Part shown: positions 1-6,749 of the stretch, in pieces
Numbering within the stretch: the first letter of the stretch is position 1
How the letters are laid out: every line of letters starts with the position of its first letter
Assembly (NCBI GenBank): GCA_036756705.1
Contig: DAIOKN010000016.1
Span: forward strand, 1 to 47,033
DNA: 47,033 bases
Direction of reading: 5' to 3'
DNA from: Caproicibacter sp002399225
GTDB taxonomy: Bacteria > Bacillota > Clostridia > Oscillospirales > Acutalibacteraceae
The notes under the pieces: generated by a model
What the model was told of the DNA's origin: nothing
The model's database searches: none
The model's input: the letters and a program-made list of their open reading frames with translations, nothing else
Translations under genes and position numbers: made by a program

Positions 1-1
1 A

Positions 2-736
2 ACTCTTATACGTTGTATTCGTTCCGACTGCTATAAATTCAGGCATACATCCATGTTATGGATACATGTTCTGATTCCTTTAGTGACGGTGGTCCTGTTT
101 TTAGTCTATTATTCCGTAGCCCCGTGGAAACAGGATTCAAAAATCAGCGGGTATTTTGAGTTTATCGGTATTTCCTTTCCATTAATTATAAGTCTTGTAT
201 GCAGCAAAGCGATTGAGCAGGAAGGACAGGCGGGCAGTTTTCAAACTATGCTATGCGGTATAAAATCACGTACGATATCGTATTCGAGCAAATTGATTGT
301 CATGCTTTTGTTGGGAATCCTTTCAATTGCTCTTGCGATAGGCATTTTTGCGGTCGGGTTTAAAACGGCTCCTACCCTTATGTACCTAAAAGCGGCAGGC
401 TTGCTGATTGCCGGAAGCGTTTTTCTTTATATTCTGCACCTGTTTGTAAGTCTCCAGTTCGGACGGGGCGCTTCCATAGGACTCGGAATTGTGGAAAGCC
501 TGATTTCCGCTCTGGCACTGACAGGGCTTGGTGACGGTAAGTGGTACTATCTCCCATGCACATGGAGCGCACGACTGTGCGATTATCTGGTATACAACTG
601 GCTGAACCCGTCAAAGCCCTTCGGGTACGCAGAAATGCAAAAGGGTTTGGTAATTGCAATACCAGCAACTATCATTGCTTTTGTTTTAAGCCTTCTCTGG
701 TTCAGAAATTGGGAAGGGAGAAAGACCTTTGATTGA
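2..736 (+). CDS. Lantibiotic-immunity ABC transporter permease (MutG/SpaG-like), 5' partial
   Basis: Membrane permease of an ABC exporter that removes lantibiotics or similar cationic peptides from the membrane. The sequence is strongly hydrophobic with about six predicted membrane segments, and it carries the family-type opening in which a short basic cytosolic stretch (SDCYKFRHTSMLW) precedes the first helix. That stretch lies upstream of the first ATG at 53, and the frame stays open to the window edge, so the true start is left of base 1. Length and hydropathy fit the LanG/MutG permease family (about 240-250 residues). The ATPase and partner permease are expected to the left. The two-component genes just downstream are the usual regulatory partners of such exporters. 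The exact peptide exported cannot be told. Confidence 0.75.
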   Translation, partial: TLIRCIRSDCYKFRHTSMLWIHVLIPLVTVVLFLVYYSVAPWKQDSKISGYFEFIGISFPLIISLVCSKAIEQEGQAGSFQTMLCGIKSRTISYSSKLIVMLLLGILSIALAIGIFAVGFKTAPTLMYLKAAGLLIAGSVFLYILHLFVSLQFGRGASIGLGIVESLISALALTGLGDGKWYYLPCTWSARLCDYLVYNWLNPSKPFGYAEMQKGLVIAIPATIIAFVLSLLWFRNWEGRKTFD

Positions 737-815
737 CGCATTTCTGCCGGTGCCTTGTCTCAACACGGTTTTCCGGTTATACTAAATTCAGATCCGCGAA
801 AAAGAGGTGGTTTGA

Positions 816-1475
816 TTGGCAAAAATTCTTGCGGTTGACGATGAACCGGAAATTCTCACTTTGATTCAAGATGCATTGGAAAAGGATCATCACCTTGTAA
901 CGACTGCCTCGGATGCGGATCAGGTGAATCCCGACGACCTTGCAAAATACGATTTAATCCTGCTGGACATCATGATGCCGGGGACCGACGGCTTTTCGTT
1001 CTGCGAGAAAATCCGGGCGCTGGTCGACTGTCCGATTCTGTTTCTTACCGCGAAAACAATGGAAACGGATATTATGAATGGATTAAATCTGGGTGCGGAT
1101 GATTATATCACGAAGCCTTTCGGCACCGGAGAACTGCGGGCGAGAGTGAACGCCCACCTGCGCAGGGAGAAACGGGAAAGGCACAGCCTCCTCTGCGCGT
1201 CCGGCGCGCGGTTCGACTTGTCCGCAAAGGAAATAAAGGTGAAAAACCATGTGATTCCCTTGACAAAAAGCGAATACAGCATCTGCGAATTTCTTGCCAG
1301 AAACCGGGGACAGGTTTTTTCAAAAACTCAGATTTATGAAGCTGTCTTCGGTTATGACGGCGAAAGCGACCCTTCCACCGTCGCAGCTCATGTGAAGAAC
1401 CTTCGCGCAAAGTTAGCGGTCTACGATCTTTCTCCGATCATAACCGTATGGGGGATCGGGTACAAATGGCAGTAA
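816..1475 (+). CDS. OmpR/PhoB-type response regulator of a lantibiotic-sensing system
   Basis: DNA-binding response regulator, 219 aa. The N-terminal receiver domain (about 1-115) shows acidic residues DDE near the start, the phospho-acceptor Asp in LILLDIMMPG near residue 52 and the conserved Lys in YITKPFG. The C-terminal winged-helix domain (about 125-219) ends in the typical VWGIGYKW motif. The start is TTG at 816, chosen because AAAGAGGTGG lies just upstream. The gene overlaps the histidine kinase by 10 bases, so the two are translated together. With the permease on its left this forms a peptide-sensing and self-protection module of the kind seen with SpaRK/NisRK or the clostridial CprRK systems. 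It probably activates the exporter operon. Confidence 0.88.
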   Translation: MAKILAVDDEPEILTLIQDALEKDHHLVTTASDADQVNPDDLAKYDLILLDIMMPGTDGFSFCEKIRALVDCPILFLTAKTMETDIMNGLNLGADDYITKPFGTGELRARVNAHLRREKRERHSLLCASGARFDLSAKEIKVKNHVIPLTKSEYSICEFLARNRGQVFSKTQIYEAVFGYDGESDPSTVAAHVKNLRAKLAVYDLSPIITVWGIGYKWQ

Positions 1476-2863
1476 AGAGGCATGAACATTCCCTGAAATT
1501 GGTCTTCCTGCAATATTTGCTGGCCACCGCTTTGGCACTGGTGCTTGCTGTCGTGATTCCTTTCACCCTTTTTTCACTCGGGGCGCAGGCGGGGCTCTAC
1601 AACTACGCAAATTCAAGTGAAATACAGGCGAAAAATGCGCAGCCGAAAATTGCTGCCGCCGTTCCATTCGACAGCAAGCTGGTTCCACCGTCCTGCACCT
1701 ATGTTTTGCTCTCACAGAGCCATACGGTTTTGCAGAGCAATATGAAGAAAGACGAAATTCAAAATGCGGTCGGCTATTTGGAAGGAACCTATGCGCCGGC
1801 AAGGCCGGACGACTGCTTTCTGGTTATCAAGCGCGGCGACGGTGTCTGTATTCTGCATTACCAGATCGGTTCTCACTACAATATCGAATGGATGCGTCGA
1901 ACTCTGCCCTTACCGGACAAGTTCCTTACCGTTCTGAGTACAATCAACTGTTTGCTCGGATGCGTTATCGTGATTGCTTTATTTGTGCGAAAGCTCAAGC
2001 GGCATCTGAATCCCCTGCTGGAGGCCACGCAGAAAATCCGGGAGCAGGACCTCGATTTTGAAGTGCAGTATTCCGGAATTAAGGAATTCAACCATATCCT
2101 TTTGTCCATATCCGAAATGAAATCGGAACTCAGTCAGTCTCTTGAAAAACAGTGGCGGATGGAGCAAGCGAGGCGGGAGCAGACCTCTGCATTGGCTCAT
2201 GATATCCGCACACCTCTGACCATTATCCGCGGCAATGCGGAGCTGCTCGGCAATTCGGAGTTAGCGGAAAAACAGCAGGAGTATGTACTTCACATTCTGA
2301 AAAATTCAAAGCGGATGGAACAGTATTTGAGTACGCTTATCAGTTTAGCAAAAATGGAATCCGGCTCTTTCCTTCATCCGGTGAAGATACAGACGGAGCG
2401 ATTTGTAAAGGATTTGGCGGAACAAACGCAGGGCCTTGCCGAAACGAAGCAGATTCAAATTGAATTCAGGTATGGTAATTTGCCGGATGATTTTGTGGCG
2501 GATATCGATTTGCTGAGCCGCGCCGTCGTCAATGTTGTGTCCAATGCGGTTGAGTATGCCCCTGAGTATGGGAAAATCAAAATGACTGTCGAAAGCGGCG
2601 GCGGCTTGCTTCGCTTTCAGGTTTGCGACAATGGGAAAGGATTCTCCCCGGAGGATTTAAAACAGGCTGCCGCACAGTTTTATATGGGAGAGAAAAGCCG
2701 CTCGTCGAAAAATCATTTCGGGATGGGGCTGTTTATCGCCAAGTCCGTTGCCGAACAGCACGGCGGCACTCTTTCTGTTGCAAATTCAAAGGAAACCGGT
2801 GGCGGGATGGTGACGGTTGAGATCCCGATTTCCGCAGACGGTTTGGAATCGATTAAGAATTAA
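1466..2863 (+). CDS. Sensor histidine kinase of the lantibiotic-immunity module
   Basis: Membrane sensor kinase of about 465 aa. Two membrane segments (about residues 9-40 and 160-180) flank an extracytoplasmic loop of some 120 residues. The H-box reads LAHDIRTPLTIIRGNAELL with the phosphorylated His near residue 245. N-box (NVVSNAVEYAP), G1 (DNGKGFSPED) and G2 (FGMGLFIAK) motifs complete the ATPase domain. I chose ATG 1466, inside the end of the regulator gene and preceded by GGGGGATCGGG; an in-frame ATG at 1448 would only add six residues and has no better ribosome site. It pairs with the preceding regulator and is predicted to sense cell-envelope-active peptides. The ligand is not deducible. 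Confidence 0.85.
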   Translation: MAVKRHEHSLKLVFLQYLLATALALVLAVVIPFTLFSLGAQAGLYNYANSSEIQAKNAQPKIAAAVPFDSKLVPPSCTYVLLSQSHTVLQSNMKKDEIQNAVGYLEGTYAPARPDDCFLVIKRGDGVCILHYQIGSHYNIEWMRRTLPLPDKFLTVLSTINCLLGCVIVIALFVRKLKRHLNPLLEATQKIREQDLDFEVQYSGIKEFNHILLSISEMKSELSQSLEKQWRMEQARREQTSALAHDIRTPLTIIRGNAELLGNSELAEKQQEYVLHILKNSKRMEQYLSTLISLAKMESGSFLHPVKIQTERFVKDLAEQTQGLAETKQIQIEFRYGNLPDDFVADIDLLSRAVVNVVSNAVEYAPEYGKIKMTVESGGGLLRFQVCDNGKGFSPEDLKQAAAQFYMGEKSRSSKNHFGMGLFIAKSVAEQHGGTLSVANSKETGGGMVTVEIPISADGLESIKN

Positions 2864-3699
2864 ACACGCCCGTATTCTTCCGATGTGTCATTCCCCAAAC
2901 ACTTGAGCAAAACTTTCACATCATTTAAATCAAATTTGGATTTTTCGTTTAACAGTGTATGGATGCCATCCTGAATGTCTTGGGTGCCTCGATAGGGCCT
3001 GTACGATGTCATGTTGTCTAAAACATCTGCGATCATGACCGCTTTGGCGAAATCAGAAATCTGGTTTCCACGGATCTTATGGGGATAACCGCTTCCGTCT
3101 AACCGCTCATGGTGCTGCAACACAATCTCGGCACAAGGCTTCGGCAGGTTTAATTCGGTTACCATATCATATCCAAGCTCACAATGTTGCTGTACAATAT
3201 GGTTATCCTGACCGTTCAACCCATCCTGCTGATTCAGTATTTTTTTGGGAATGAGCAGTTTCCCAATATCGTGCAATAATGCGCCAAGGCAGATTTGTTC
3301 CTGCTTTTCAGGGCCTTCCTTCAGTTTAATCGACAGCAGAGTCGAGATTAAGGCTACATTAATGGAATGGGTATACAGCCAATCCAAATAATTACTTAAC
3401 GCGCAGATAAAGATCTGCCAGGGAGTTAATTTAGAGCCGAAAATAATCCTGTTTAACACTTCACTTGCTTCTTCCAACGTAGAACTTTCTATGTGGGAAA
3501 ATTTTTTGGCGATCTTCTCAGAGCAGTCCGAAACCAAAATGTTCTTATTTAGGGTTGAAGACTGCGTCTTTCCATCTTCTGAACTCGTATTGAGTTTCCA
3601 TAATTTTTGTTTCATTCCTTTTGTAATTTTCTGGCCCTTGGCAATCAATAAAACTCCATTTGAATTATAGATATTTTCATTTGCAACAATATCAGACAT
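2860..3699 (-). CDS. HD-GYP domain protein, probable c-di-GMP phosphodiesterase
   Basis: Soluble 279-aa protein. The first ~90 residues form a small leader domain with the usual NGVLLIAKGQKIT opening. The HD-GYP domain (about 110-270) has the metal-binding HD pair in LLHDIGK and a signature region HHERLDGSGYP, so the catalytic residues appear intact. HD-GYP enzymes hydrolyse c-di-GMP to GMP or pGpG and so promote motility over adhesion. There is no receiver or membrane domain, so activity is probably set by expression level. The stop overlaps the end of the convergent kinase gene by 4 bases. The promoter region extends into the recombinase-bearing segment to the right, whose inverted repeat sits 44-71 bases upstream of the start. 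Phase-variable control is therefore plausible (see findings). Confidence 0.85.
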   Translation of the reverse strand: MSDIVANENIYNSNGVLLIAKGQKITKGMKQKLWKLNTSSEDGKTQSSTLNKNILVSDCSEKIAKKFSHIESSTLEEASEVLNRIIFGSKLTPWQIFICALSNYLDWLYTHSINVALISTLLSIKLKEGPEKQEQICLGALLHDIGKLLIPKKILNQQDGLNGQDNHIVQQHCELGYDMVTELNLPKPCAEIVLQHHERLDGSGYPHKIRGNQISDFAKAVMIADVLDNMTSYRPYRGTQDIQDGIHTLLNEKSKFDLNDVKVLLKCLGNDTSEEYGRV

Positions 3700-3742
3700 T
3701 TCATCAACTTCTTTAAATTCCTTTATTTCGTTTTTTTGTAAA

Positions 3743-3770
3743 ATGTAACAATATGCTAATTTTGTTACTT
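3743..3770. repeat. Left 28-bp inverted repeat (candidate recombinase crossover site)
   Basis: This 28-bp sequence is the exact reverse complement of 4512-4539. Each copy is itself imperfectly palindromic, with arms GTAACAA and TTGTTAC around a central region. It can be divided as 11 + 6 + 11 bases, the architecture of Xer/dif-like tyrosine recombinase core sites. The two copies flank only the recombinase gene. A possible -10 (TAGCAT, minus strand, 3753-3758) for the HD-GYP gene lies inside it. Confidence 0.9.
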
Positions 3771-3781
3771 CCGTATTTCAA
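3753..3781 (-). promoter_or_regulatory. Candidate promoter for the HD-GYP gene, spanning the left repeat
   Basis: On the minus strand TTGAAA (3776-3781) is followed after 17 bases by TAGCAT (3753-3758). The -10 lies in the left inverted repeat while the -35 lies inside the segment between the repeats. Inversion would replace this -35 with ATAGAA from the other end. The assignment rests on sequence match only. Confidence 0.4.
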
Positions 3782-3844
3782 GAATAATACTGTAGTATTG
3801 GCATTTTTTATTTTCAAAAAAATAGAGTATGAAATATTGCATGT

Positions 3845-3879
3845 AACATTTTGATGTATAATCAAAATGTTATTTTTTT
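3845..3879 (+). promoter_or_regulatory. 10-bp dyad with T-run and TATAAT ahead of the recombinase gene
   Basis: Perfect 10-bp arms AACATTTTGA (3845-3854) and TCAAAATGTT (3862-3871) enclose a 7-base spacer and are followed by ATTTTTTT. A TATAAT (3857-3862) overlaps the centre. It may be an operator over the recombinase promoter or an intrinsic terminator or attenuator limiting read-through into the gene. The sequence alone does not decide. Confidence 0.55.
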
Positions 3880-3896
3880 CATAATGAGGGATGCAT

Positions 3897-4457
3897 GTGA
3901 CCGTAGAACCTATTAGAGATAGAAAAGCAATCAATACAATGTGTTATTATTTGAAAGGAAAAGATCCAAAATATGGCTTACTCTTTAAATTCGGTCTGAA
4001 TACCGGGCTTCGGATCAGTGATATACTTCCTATTAAAATTGAAGATGTTTTGATCTCGGAAAATAAATTCCATGAATATTTGATTATTCGTGAAAAGAAA
4101 ACGAGAAAAGAGAAGAAAATCAAACTGAACAATACTCTTAAAAAAGAAATTATCAGTTATATGACATTAAGAAAATGCGCGGACAGCCCTTATCTTTTTT
4201 ACAGCAATAAAGGTGGTTACATCAGCCGGATACAAGCGTATCGCGTACTCAAAGAAGCAGCTCAATGCTGTGGCGTTGAGAATTTTGGAACGCACAGTTT
4301 AAGAAAAACGTGGGGATACTGGACTTATAAAAAATCAAAATATAATATAGGATTAATCATGGACATGTTCAACCACAGCTCGCAAAGAATCACTTTGCGC
4401 TATATCGGAATTAGTCAGGATCAGAAAGATGAATTATATTCTCTGGTACAACTATAA
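3897..4457 (+). CDS. Short tyrosine recombinase (catalytic-domain-only, FimB/RecV-like size)
   Basis: Site-specific recombinase of 186 aa that lacks the usual N-terminal core-binding domain, the size class of the Fim invertases and other short DNA-inverting recombinases. The catalytic set is visible: first Arg in NTGLRISDILPI, Lys in the KKTRKEKKI hairpin, HSLRKT, His in MFNHSS and the nucleophile Tyr in TLRYIGIS. GTG at 3897 is preferred over ATG 3891 because GAGGG directly abuts 3891 but sits six bases before 3897. The coding region and flanks are much more AT-rich than neighbouring genes, which suggests horizontal origin. It is flanked by perfect inverted repeats, so its most likely reaction is inversion of the segment that carries it. 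An integrase of a minimal mobile element is the alternative. Confidence 0.85.
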   Translation: MTVEPIRDRKAINTMCYYLKGKDPKYGLLFKFGLNTGLRISDILPIKIEDVLISENKFHEYLIIREKKTRKEKKIKLNNTLKKEIISYMTLRKCADSPYLFYSNKGGYISRIQAYRVLKEAAQCCGVENFGTHSLRKTWGYWTYKKSKYNIGLIMDMFNHSSQRITLRYIGISQDQKDELYSLVQL

Positions 4458-4494
4458 TAATTCTATTTATGAACCTTGTTTGAAAGAAATACGG

Positions 4495-4500
4495 TATAAT
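4495..4500 (+). promoter_or_regulatory. Outward-facing TATAAT near the right repeat
   Basis: A consensus -10 follows TTTGAAAGAAATACGG just inside the right repeat and points out of the segment. The left end carries the related TTGAAATACGG, also facing outward. No well-spaced -35 is visible (TTGTTT gives only 13 bases). After inversion this element would face the HD-GYP gene. Confidence 0.3.
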
Positions 4501-4511
4501 ATAGAAAAGAA

Positions 4512-4539
4512 AAGTAACAAAATTAGCATATTGTTACAT
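4512..4539. repeat. Right 28-bp inverted repeat (candidate recombinase crossover site)
   Basis: Exact reverse complement of 3743-3770 over all 28 positions. Bases outside do not match, so the repeat has sharp borders, as expected for a recombination site rather than a duplicated promoter or terminator. The interval bounded by the two copies is about 0.8 kb. Confidence 0.9.
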
Positions 4540-4820
4540 GACCCTGAATTTTGCCAGTTTGTAAATTCAAGCGACCGTTCGACCGGGTGCGATATTGAGC
4601 CATTGGGTGAGTTCCAATGGCCCTTTTATGTTTTGGTAAAAAGGCTGCTTTATCGTATGGCTCCATGCCTCCCTTTTCGAGCGGCAAGAGTCTCTATTGG
4701 CTCTATCAAGCAATCTATTGACAGCTGACAGCGAGCGACCGGCATGTCCCACAAAAAGCAATTTAAACAATATTTTGTTTTGCCGATTCCCCGTCCTTGT
4801 CAAATCGGTTGCATTGTGTT
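4540..4820. other. Intergenic stretch without a recognised gene
   Basis: About 280 bases between the recombinase segment and the metal-regulator gene. Short open frames exist on both strands (4429-4728 + and 4567-4803 -), but neither has a convincing ribosome site or domain. One clear hairpin at 4599-4621 is listed separately. I see no tRNA or known riboswitch here. Confidence 0.4.
4599..4627 (+). terminator. Intrinsic terminator-like hairpin downstream of the recombinase segment
   Basis: Arms GCCATTGG (4599-4606) and CCAATGGC (4614-4621) form an 8-bp stem with a 7-base loop and are followed by CCTTTT. It would stop transcription leaving the recombinase segment toward the DtxR-family gene. 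Confidence 0.5.
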
Positions 4821-4843
4821 AGTCTATAATTGGTTTTATAACT
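4821..4843 (+). promoter_or_regulatory. Candidate promoter/operator of the DtxR-family gene
   Basis: TATAAT at 4825-4830 lies within an imperfect inverted repeat, AGTCTATAA against TTTATAACT, about 15 bases before the start region of the regulator gene. DtxR/MntR proteins commonly bind AT-rich palindromes that overlap the -10. No good -35 is visible, so this is tentative. Confidence 0.35.
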
Positions 4844-4856
4844 GGGGGAACAAACA

Positions 4857-5234
4857 ATGCAAATTCATGAATCCGCGGAAAATTATCTCGAAACCATCCT
4901 GATGCTTCGGGAGCGGCAGGGACAGGTCCGGTCAATCGATATCGTCAATGAGATGGGGTTTACAAAGCCGAGTATCAGTGTGGCGATGAAACGTCTGCGC
5001 GAAAACGGATATGTCGAGATGGACAGCGACGGGTATATTACTTTGACCGATGCAGGGATGAAGATTGCCCGGCGTATTTACACGCGGCATGTTTTGCTCA
5101 CGAAATTTCTTATCCGTCTCGGCGTAAACGAGAAAACGGCGGAAGCGGATGCCTGCAAGATGGAACATGACCTGAGCGATGAAACTTTCAACAAAATCCG
5201 GGAACATGCCGCGAAATACCTTGAAGAATCTTAA
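4857..5234 (+). CDS. DtxR/MntR-family metal-dependent transcriptional regulator
   Basis: A 125-aa DNA-binding protein made of a winged helix-turn-helix (about 1-65, opening IHESAENYLETILMLRE) and a short helical metal-binding/dimerisation domain (about 70-125) with the typical RHVLLTKFL and CKMEHDLSDE segments. There is no C-terminal SH3-like domain, so it has the short MntR-like build. Members bind Mn(II) or Fe(II) and repress metal uptake genes or activate efflux. No transporter is adjacent. The nearest gene is a convergent cysteine-rich peptide, which would fit a metal-related locus. GGGGGAA lies ahead of the ATG. Which metal it senses cannot be decided. Confidence 0.85.
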   Translation: MQIHESAENYLETILMLRERQGQVRSIDIVNEMGFTKPSISVAMKRLRENGYVEMDSDGYITLTDAGMKIARRIYTRHVLLTKFLIRLGVNEKTAEADACKMEHDLSDETFNKIREHAAKYLEES

Positions 5235-5269
5235 ACCGATGCCCCTTTTTTAGGAACCCCAAAAAAGAT

Positions 5270-5291
5270 GGCACCCGATTTTGCGGGTGCC
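5270..5291 (-). terminator. Strong terminator hairpin between two convergent genes
   Basis: Arms GGCACCCG (5270-5277) and CGGGTGCC (5284-5291) form an 8-bp GC-rich stem with a 6-base loop. On the minus strand it is followed by ATCTTTTTT, so it best terminates the leftward transcript of the cysteine-rich peptide. On the + strand the U-run is poor, but it may also end the regulator transcript. Confidence 0.8.
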
Positions 5292-5309
5292 ACACAAGTT
5301 TTCAGGAAA

Positions 5310-5426
5310 TCAGCAGCGGCAAATGGGCCCGCAGCATTGACGCCAGCAGCAGCGACGAGGATCCCAAGTCCAACCACAGCGCCAAGGACGGCAGCAGCAA
5401 CAACAGCAACAGCATCTGCAACACAT
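5310..5426 (-). CDS. 38-residue cysteine-rich peptide (17 Cys), uncharacterised
   Basis: A small open frame starting at ATG 5426. It encodes 38 residues of which 17 are Cys, including an unbroken run of eight near the N-terminus and later CC pairs separated by Arg and Trp. It ends with TGA just before the minus-strand terminator at 5270-5291. A promoter with TTGGCA and TATTAT spaced by 18 bases lies upstream (5461-5490), and AGGAG at 5438-5442 lies 11 bases before the ATG, rather far. I do not recognise the family. The composition suggests thiol-based metal binding, and the neighbour is a metal regulator. Caution: the underlying DNA is a GCA/TGC-rich repeat, and an overlapping frame from a TTG at 5437 would give an alanine-rich peptide. 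That frame runs through the terminator, which makes it less likely. Confidence 0.5.
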   Translation of the reverse strand: MCCRCCCCCCCCRPWRCGWTWDPRRCCWRQCCGPICRC

Positions 5427-5460
5427 GGATGATTCAACTCCTATCCTTTGAAGTTGTTAT

Positions 5461-5490
5461 ATAATATGATGCCATGACAATATTTGCCAA
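5461..5490 (-). promoter_or_regulatory. Promoter of the cysteine-rich peptide gene
   Basis: On the minus strand TTGGCA (5485-5490), 18-base spacer and TATTAT (5461-5466). The predicted start of transcription is about ten bases before the AGGAG ribosome site. Promoter and terminator together bracket a leftward unit of roughly 190 bases. Confidence 0.55.
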
Positions 5491-5596
5491 TCTTCGATAG
5501 AAATATATAAAAAATGAATATAAAGGAAAAGGGCCATCTGCCCCGGACGAACCCTTTTGATGTTATGAAAGGCGGAATAGGGAAGGGGAACGCAGA

Positions 5597-6370
5597 ATGC
5601 CGAAAGCGATCCGGCGTGGATATGCGCCGACGGATGAGAAGGATTTTTCAGCTCAAAATTTAAAATTACTTTGCAGCGCGCAGCAAGATATTTTTTATCT
5701 GCTTTGTCGGGGTTATGGTTTGGAGCGCGCCGTTACTTTTGTGGGCGACCGGTTTCAGTTCAGCGCCCGGCAAAGGATGGCGCTGGCCCGCGCAACCTGT
5801 TCGCGGAAGGAACTTCTGAGCCGCAGGGAAAAAGAACGTACCAGAGATTTCTGCGGAGCTGCTTTGCTGATCGACGGGTTCAATGTCATTATTCCTCTGG
5901 AAATTGCCCTTTCGGATTCCACTTTGATTCGCTGCATGGATGAGACCTTGCGGGACTTGGCGGGCCTGCACGGAAGCTACCGGCTGATCTGCCAGACCGA
6001 TGCGGCGATCGGGATGATTGGCAGGGAACTGACGGCGATGAGAATCGCAGAGGCGACCTTTATCCTGGACGCTCCCGTCTCCAATGCAGGCAGGCTCCGG
6101 CAGAGAATCTTGGGATTGCTCCAAAGCTGCCCGTTTCGGGCAAAAGCTGTTCTATCCGACCATGCCGACGGGATGCTGTATGGCAAACATCTTGTCGCGA
6201 CGGGGGACTCGGTGATTTTGGACCGATGCGGAAGCTGGGTGAATCTGGTTGCTCGGATCCTTGAAGATTCTTCTCTCTCCTGCCACCATGTGATTGATCT
6301 TTCCCTGCCGGGAGCTTTGGGCGGGCAAGATGAAAATTCCGGCGCTTGTCCTTTGGCATCGGGAAAATAA
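5597..6370 (+). CDS. DUF434 domain protein
   Basis: A 257-aa soluble protein of unknown function. The N-terminal part (about 25-80) has the DUF434 pattern with LCRGYGLERAV, VGDRF and SARQRMALARATCS. The remainder (about 88-240) contains a hydrophobic strand followed by LLIDGFNVIIPLE and later acidic motifs such as VLSDHADG and LDRCGSW, which resembles a Rossmann- or PIN-like domain found behind DUF434. No catalytic role has been established for the family. It has its own ribosome site (GGGAAGGGG) and stands alone between the cysteine-rich peptide and a candidate small RNA. The promoter of that RNA begins three bases after its stop codon. Confidence 0.75.
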   Translation: MPKAIRRGYAPTDEKDFSAQNLKLLCSAQQDIFYLLCRGYGLERAVTFVGDRFQFSARQRMALARATCSRKELLSRREKERTRDFCGAALLIDGFNVIIPLEIALSDSTLIRCMDETLRDLAGLHGSYRLICQTDAAIGMIGRELTAMRIAEATFILDAPVSNAGRLRQRILGLLQSCPFRAKAVLSDHADGMLYGKHLVATGDSVILDRCGSWVNLVARILEDSSLSCHHVIDLSLPGALGGQDENSGACPLASGK

Positions 6371-6372
6371 AC

Positions 6373-6401
6373 TTGACGAAATTAGAATATAATGGTATAA
6401 T
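6373..6401 (+). promoter_or_regulatory. Near-consensus SigA promoter of a candidate small RNA
   Basis: TTGACG (6373-6378), exactly 17 bases, then TATAAT (6396-6401). It is one of the best promoter matches in the window and lies directly after the DUF434 stop codon. No open frame with a ribosome site follows before the terminator at 6466-6508. Confidence 0.75.
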
Positions 6402-6407
6402 CTAATT

Positions 6408-6508
6408 TATAGTTCTGTTTGTGATGCATGGCGCTATGAGTGAAAATTGTAGGCACATAAAAAACAAAGGCGATTCAGAAGGATATCTTCTGAATCGCCT
6501 TTCTTTTT
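6408..6508 (+). ncRNA. Candidate ~100-nt small RNA
   Basis: Predicted from signals alone: a strong promoter whose transcript would start near 6408 and a very strong intrinsic terminator ending near 6508. The roughly 57 bases before the hairpin contain no ribosome site. The only ATG-led frame runs through the terminator. I do not recognise a known RNA family. It may act in trans, or it could be a leader that controls read-through further downstream toward the IclR gene. Confidence 0.5.
6466..6508 (+). terminator. Strong intrinsic terminator with a 16-bp stem
   Basis: Bases 6466-6481 and 6487-6502 pair perfectly over 16 bp around the loop GATAT and are followed by CTTTTT. It ends the candidate small RNA and any read-through from the DUF434 gene. 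Confidence 0.9.
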
Positions 6509-6700
6509 GCCTGCTTTGCATGTACACAGCCATCGTCGGTCTTTCTTATCCCAACCGAAAAATTCAGGGCATATTTTGTGCAGCACCGGGCTCACAGGCG
6601 GCGGGGAAATTCTTTCCAAATCAGCCCCTCGGCCTTCGCTTTTTTAGGATAGTGGCTGCAATTTCAAAAGTCAATCAATAAGCCGTGCAAAATCATCCTG
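6509..6700. other. Non-coding stretch ahead of the IclR gene
   Basis: About 190 bases after the small-RNA terminator. Only short frames without ribosome sites are present and I see nothing recognisable. The dyad and promoter that follow (6701-6779) are listed separately. Confidence 0.4.
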
Positions 6701-6729
6701 TGACATTTGTTCATTATTAACAAATGTCA
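6701..6729. promoter_or_regulatory. 11-bp perfect dyad upstream of the IclR promoter (candidate operator)
   Basis: TGACATTTGTT (6701-6711) and AACAAATGTCA (6719-6729) are perfect inverted arms around a 7-base AT-rich centre. They end 20 bases before the -35 of the IclR-family gene. No U-run follows, so an operator is more likely than a terminator. Confidence 0.5.
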
Positions 6730-6749
6730 TTTGAAATTATCAAAAACGA

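Noticed and set aside
3713..3934. 73-codon minus-strand frame across the left inverted repeat
   Set aside because: Low-complexity AT-rich translation, no ribosome site, overlaps recombinase promoter elements.
4567..4803. 78-codon minus-strand frame and the overlapping 4429-4728 + frame
   Set aside because: Neither has a good start signal or domain. I cannot tell coding from a conserved non-coding remnant, so neither is called.
5231..5437. Alanine-rich 68-residue minus-strand frame from TTG 5437, bacteriocin-like in hydropathy
   Set aside because: The ribosome site abuts the TTG with no spacing and the frame runs through the terminator hairpin. The Cys-rich frame ends before it.
6421..6681. 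86-codon frame covering the small-RNA region
   Set aside because: No Shine-Dalgarno, and it runs straight through a 16-bp terminator.
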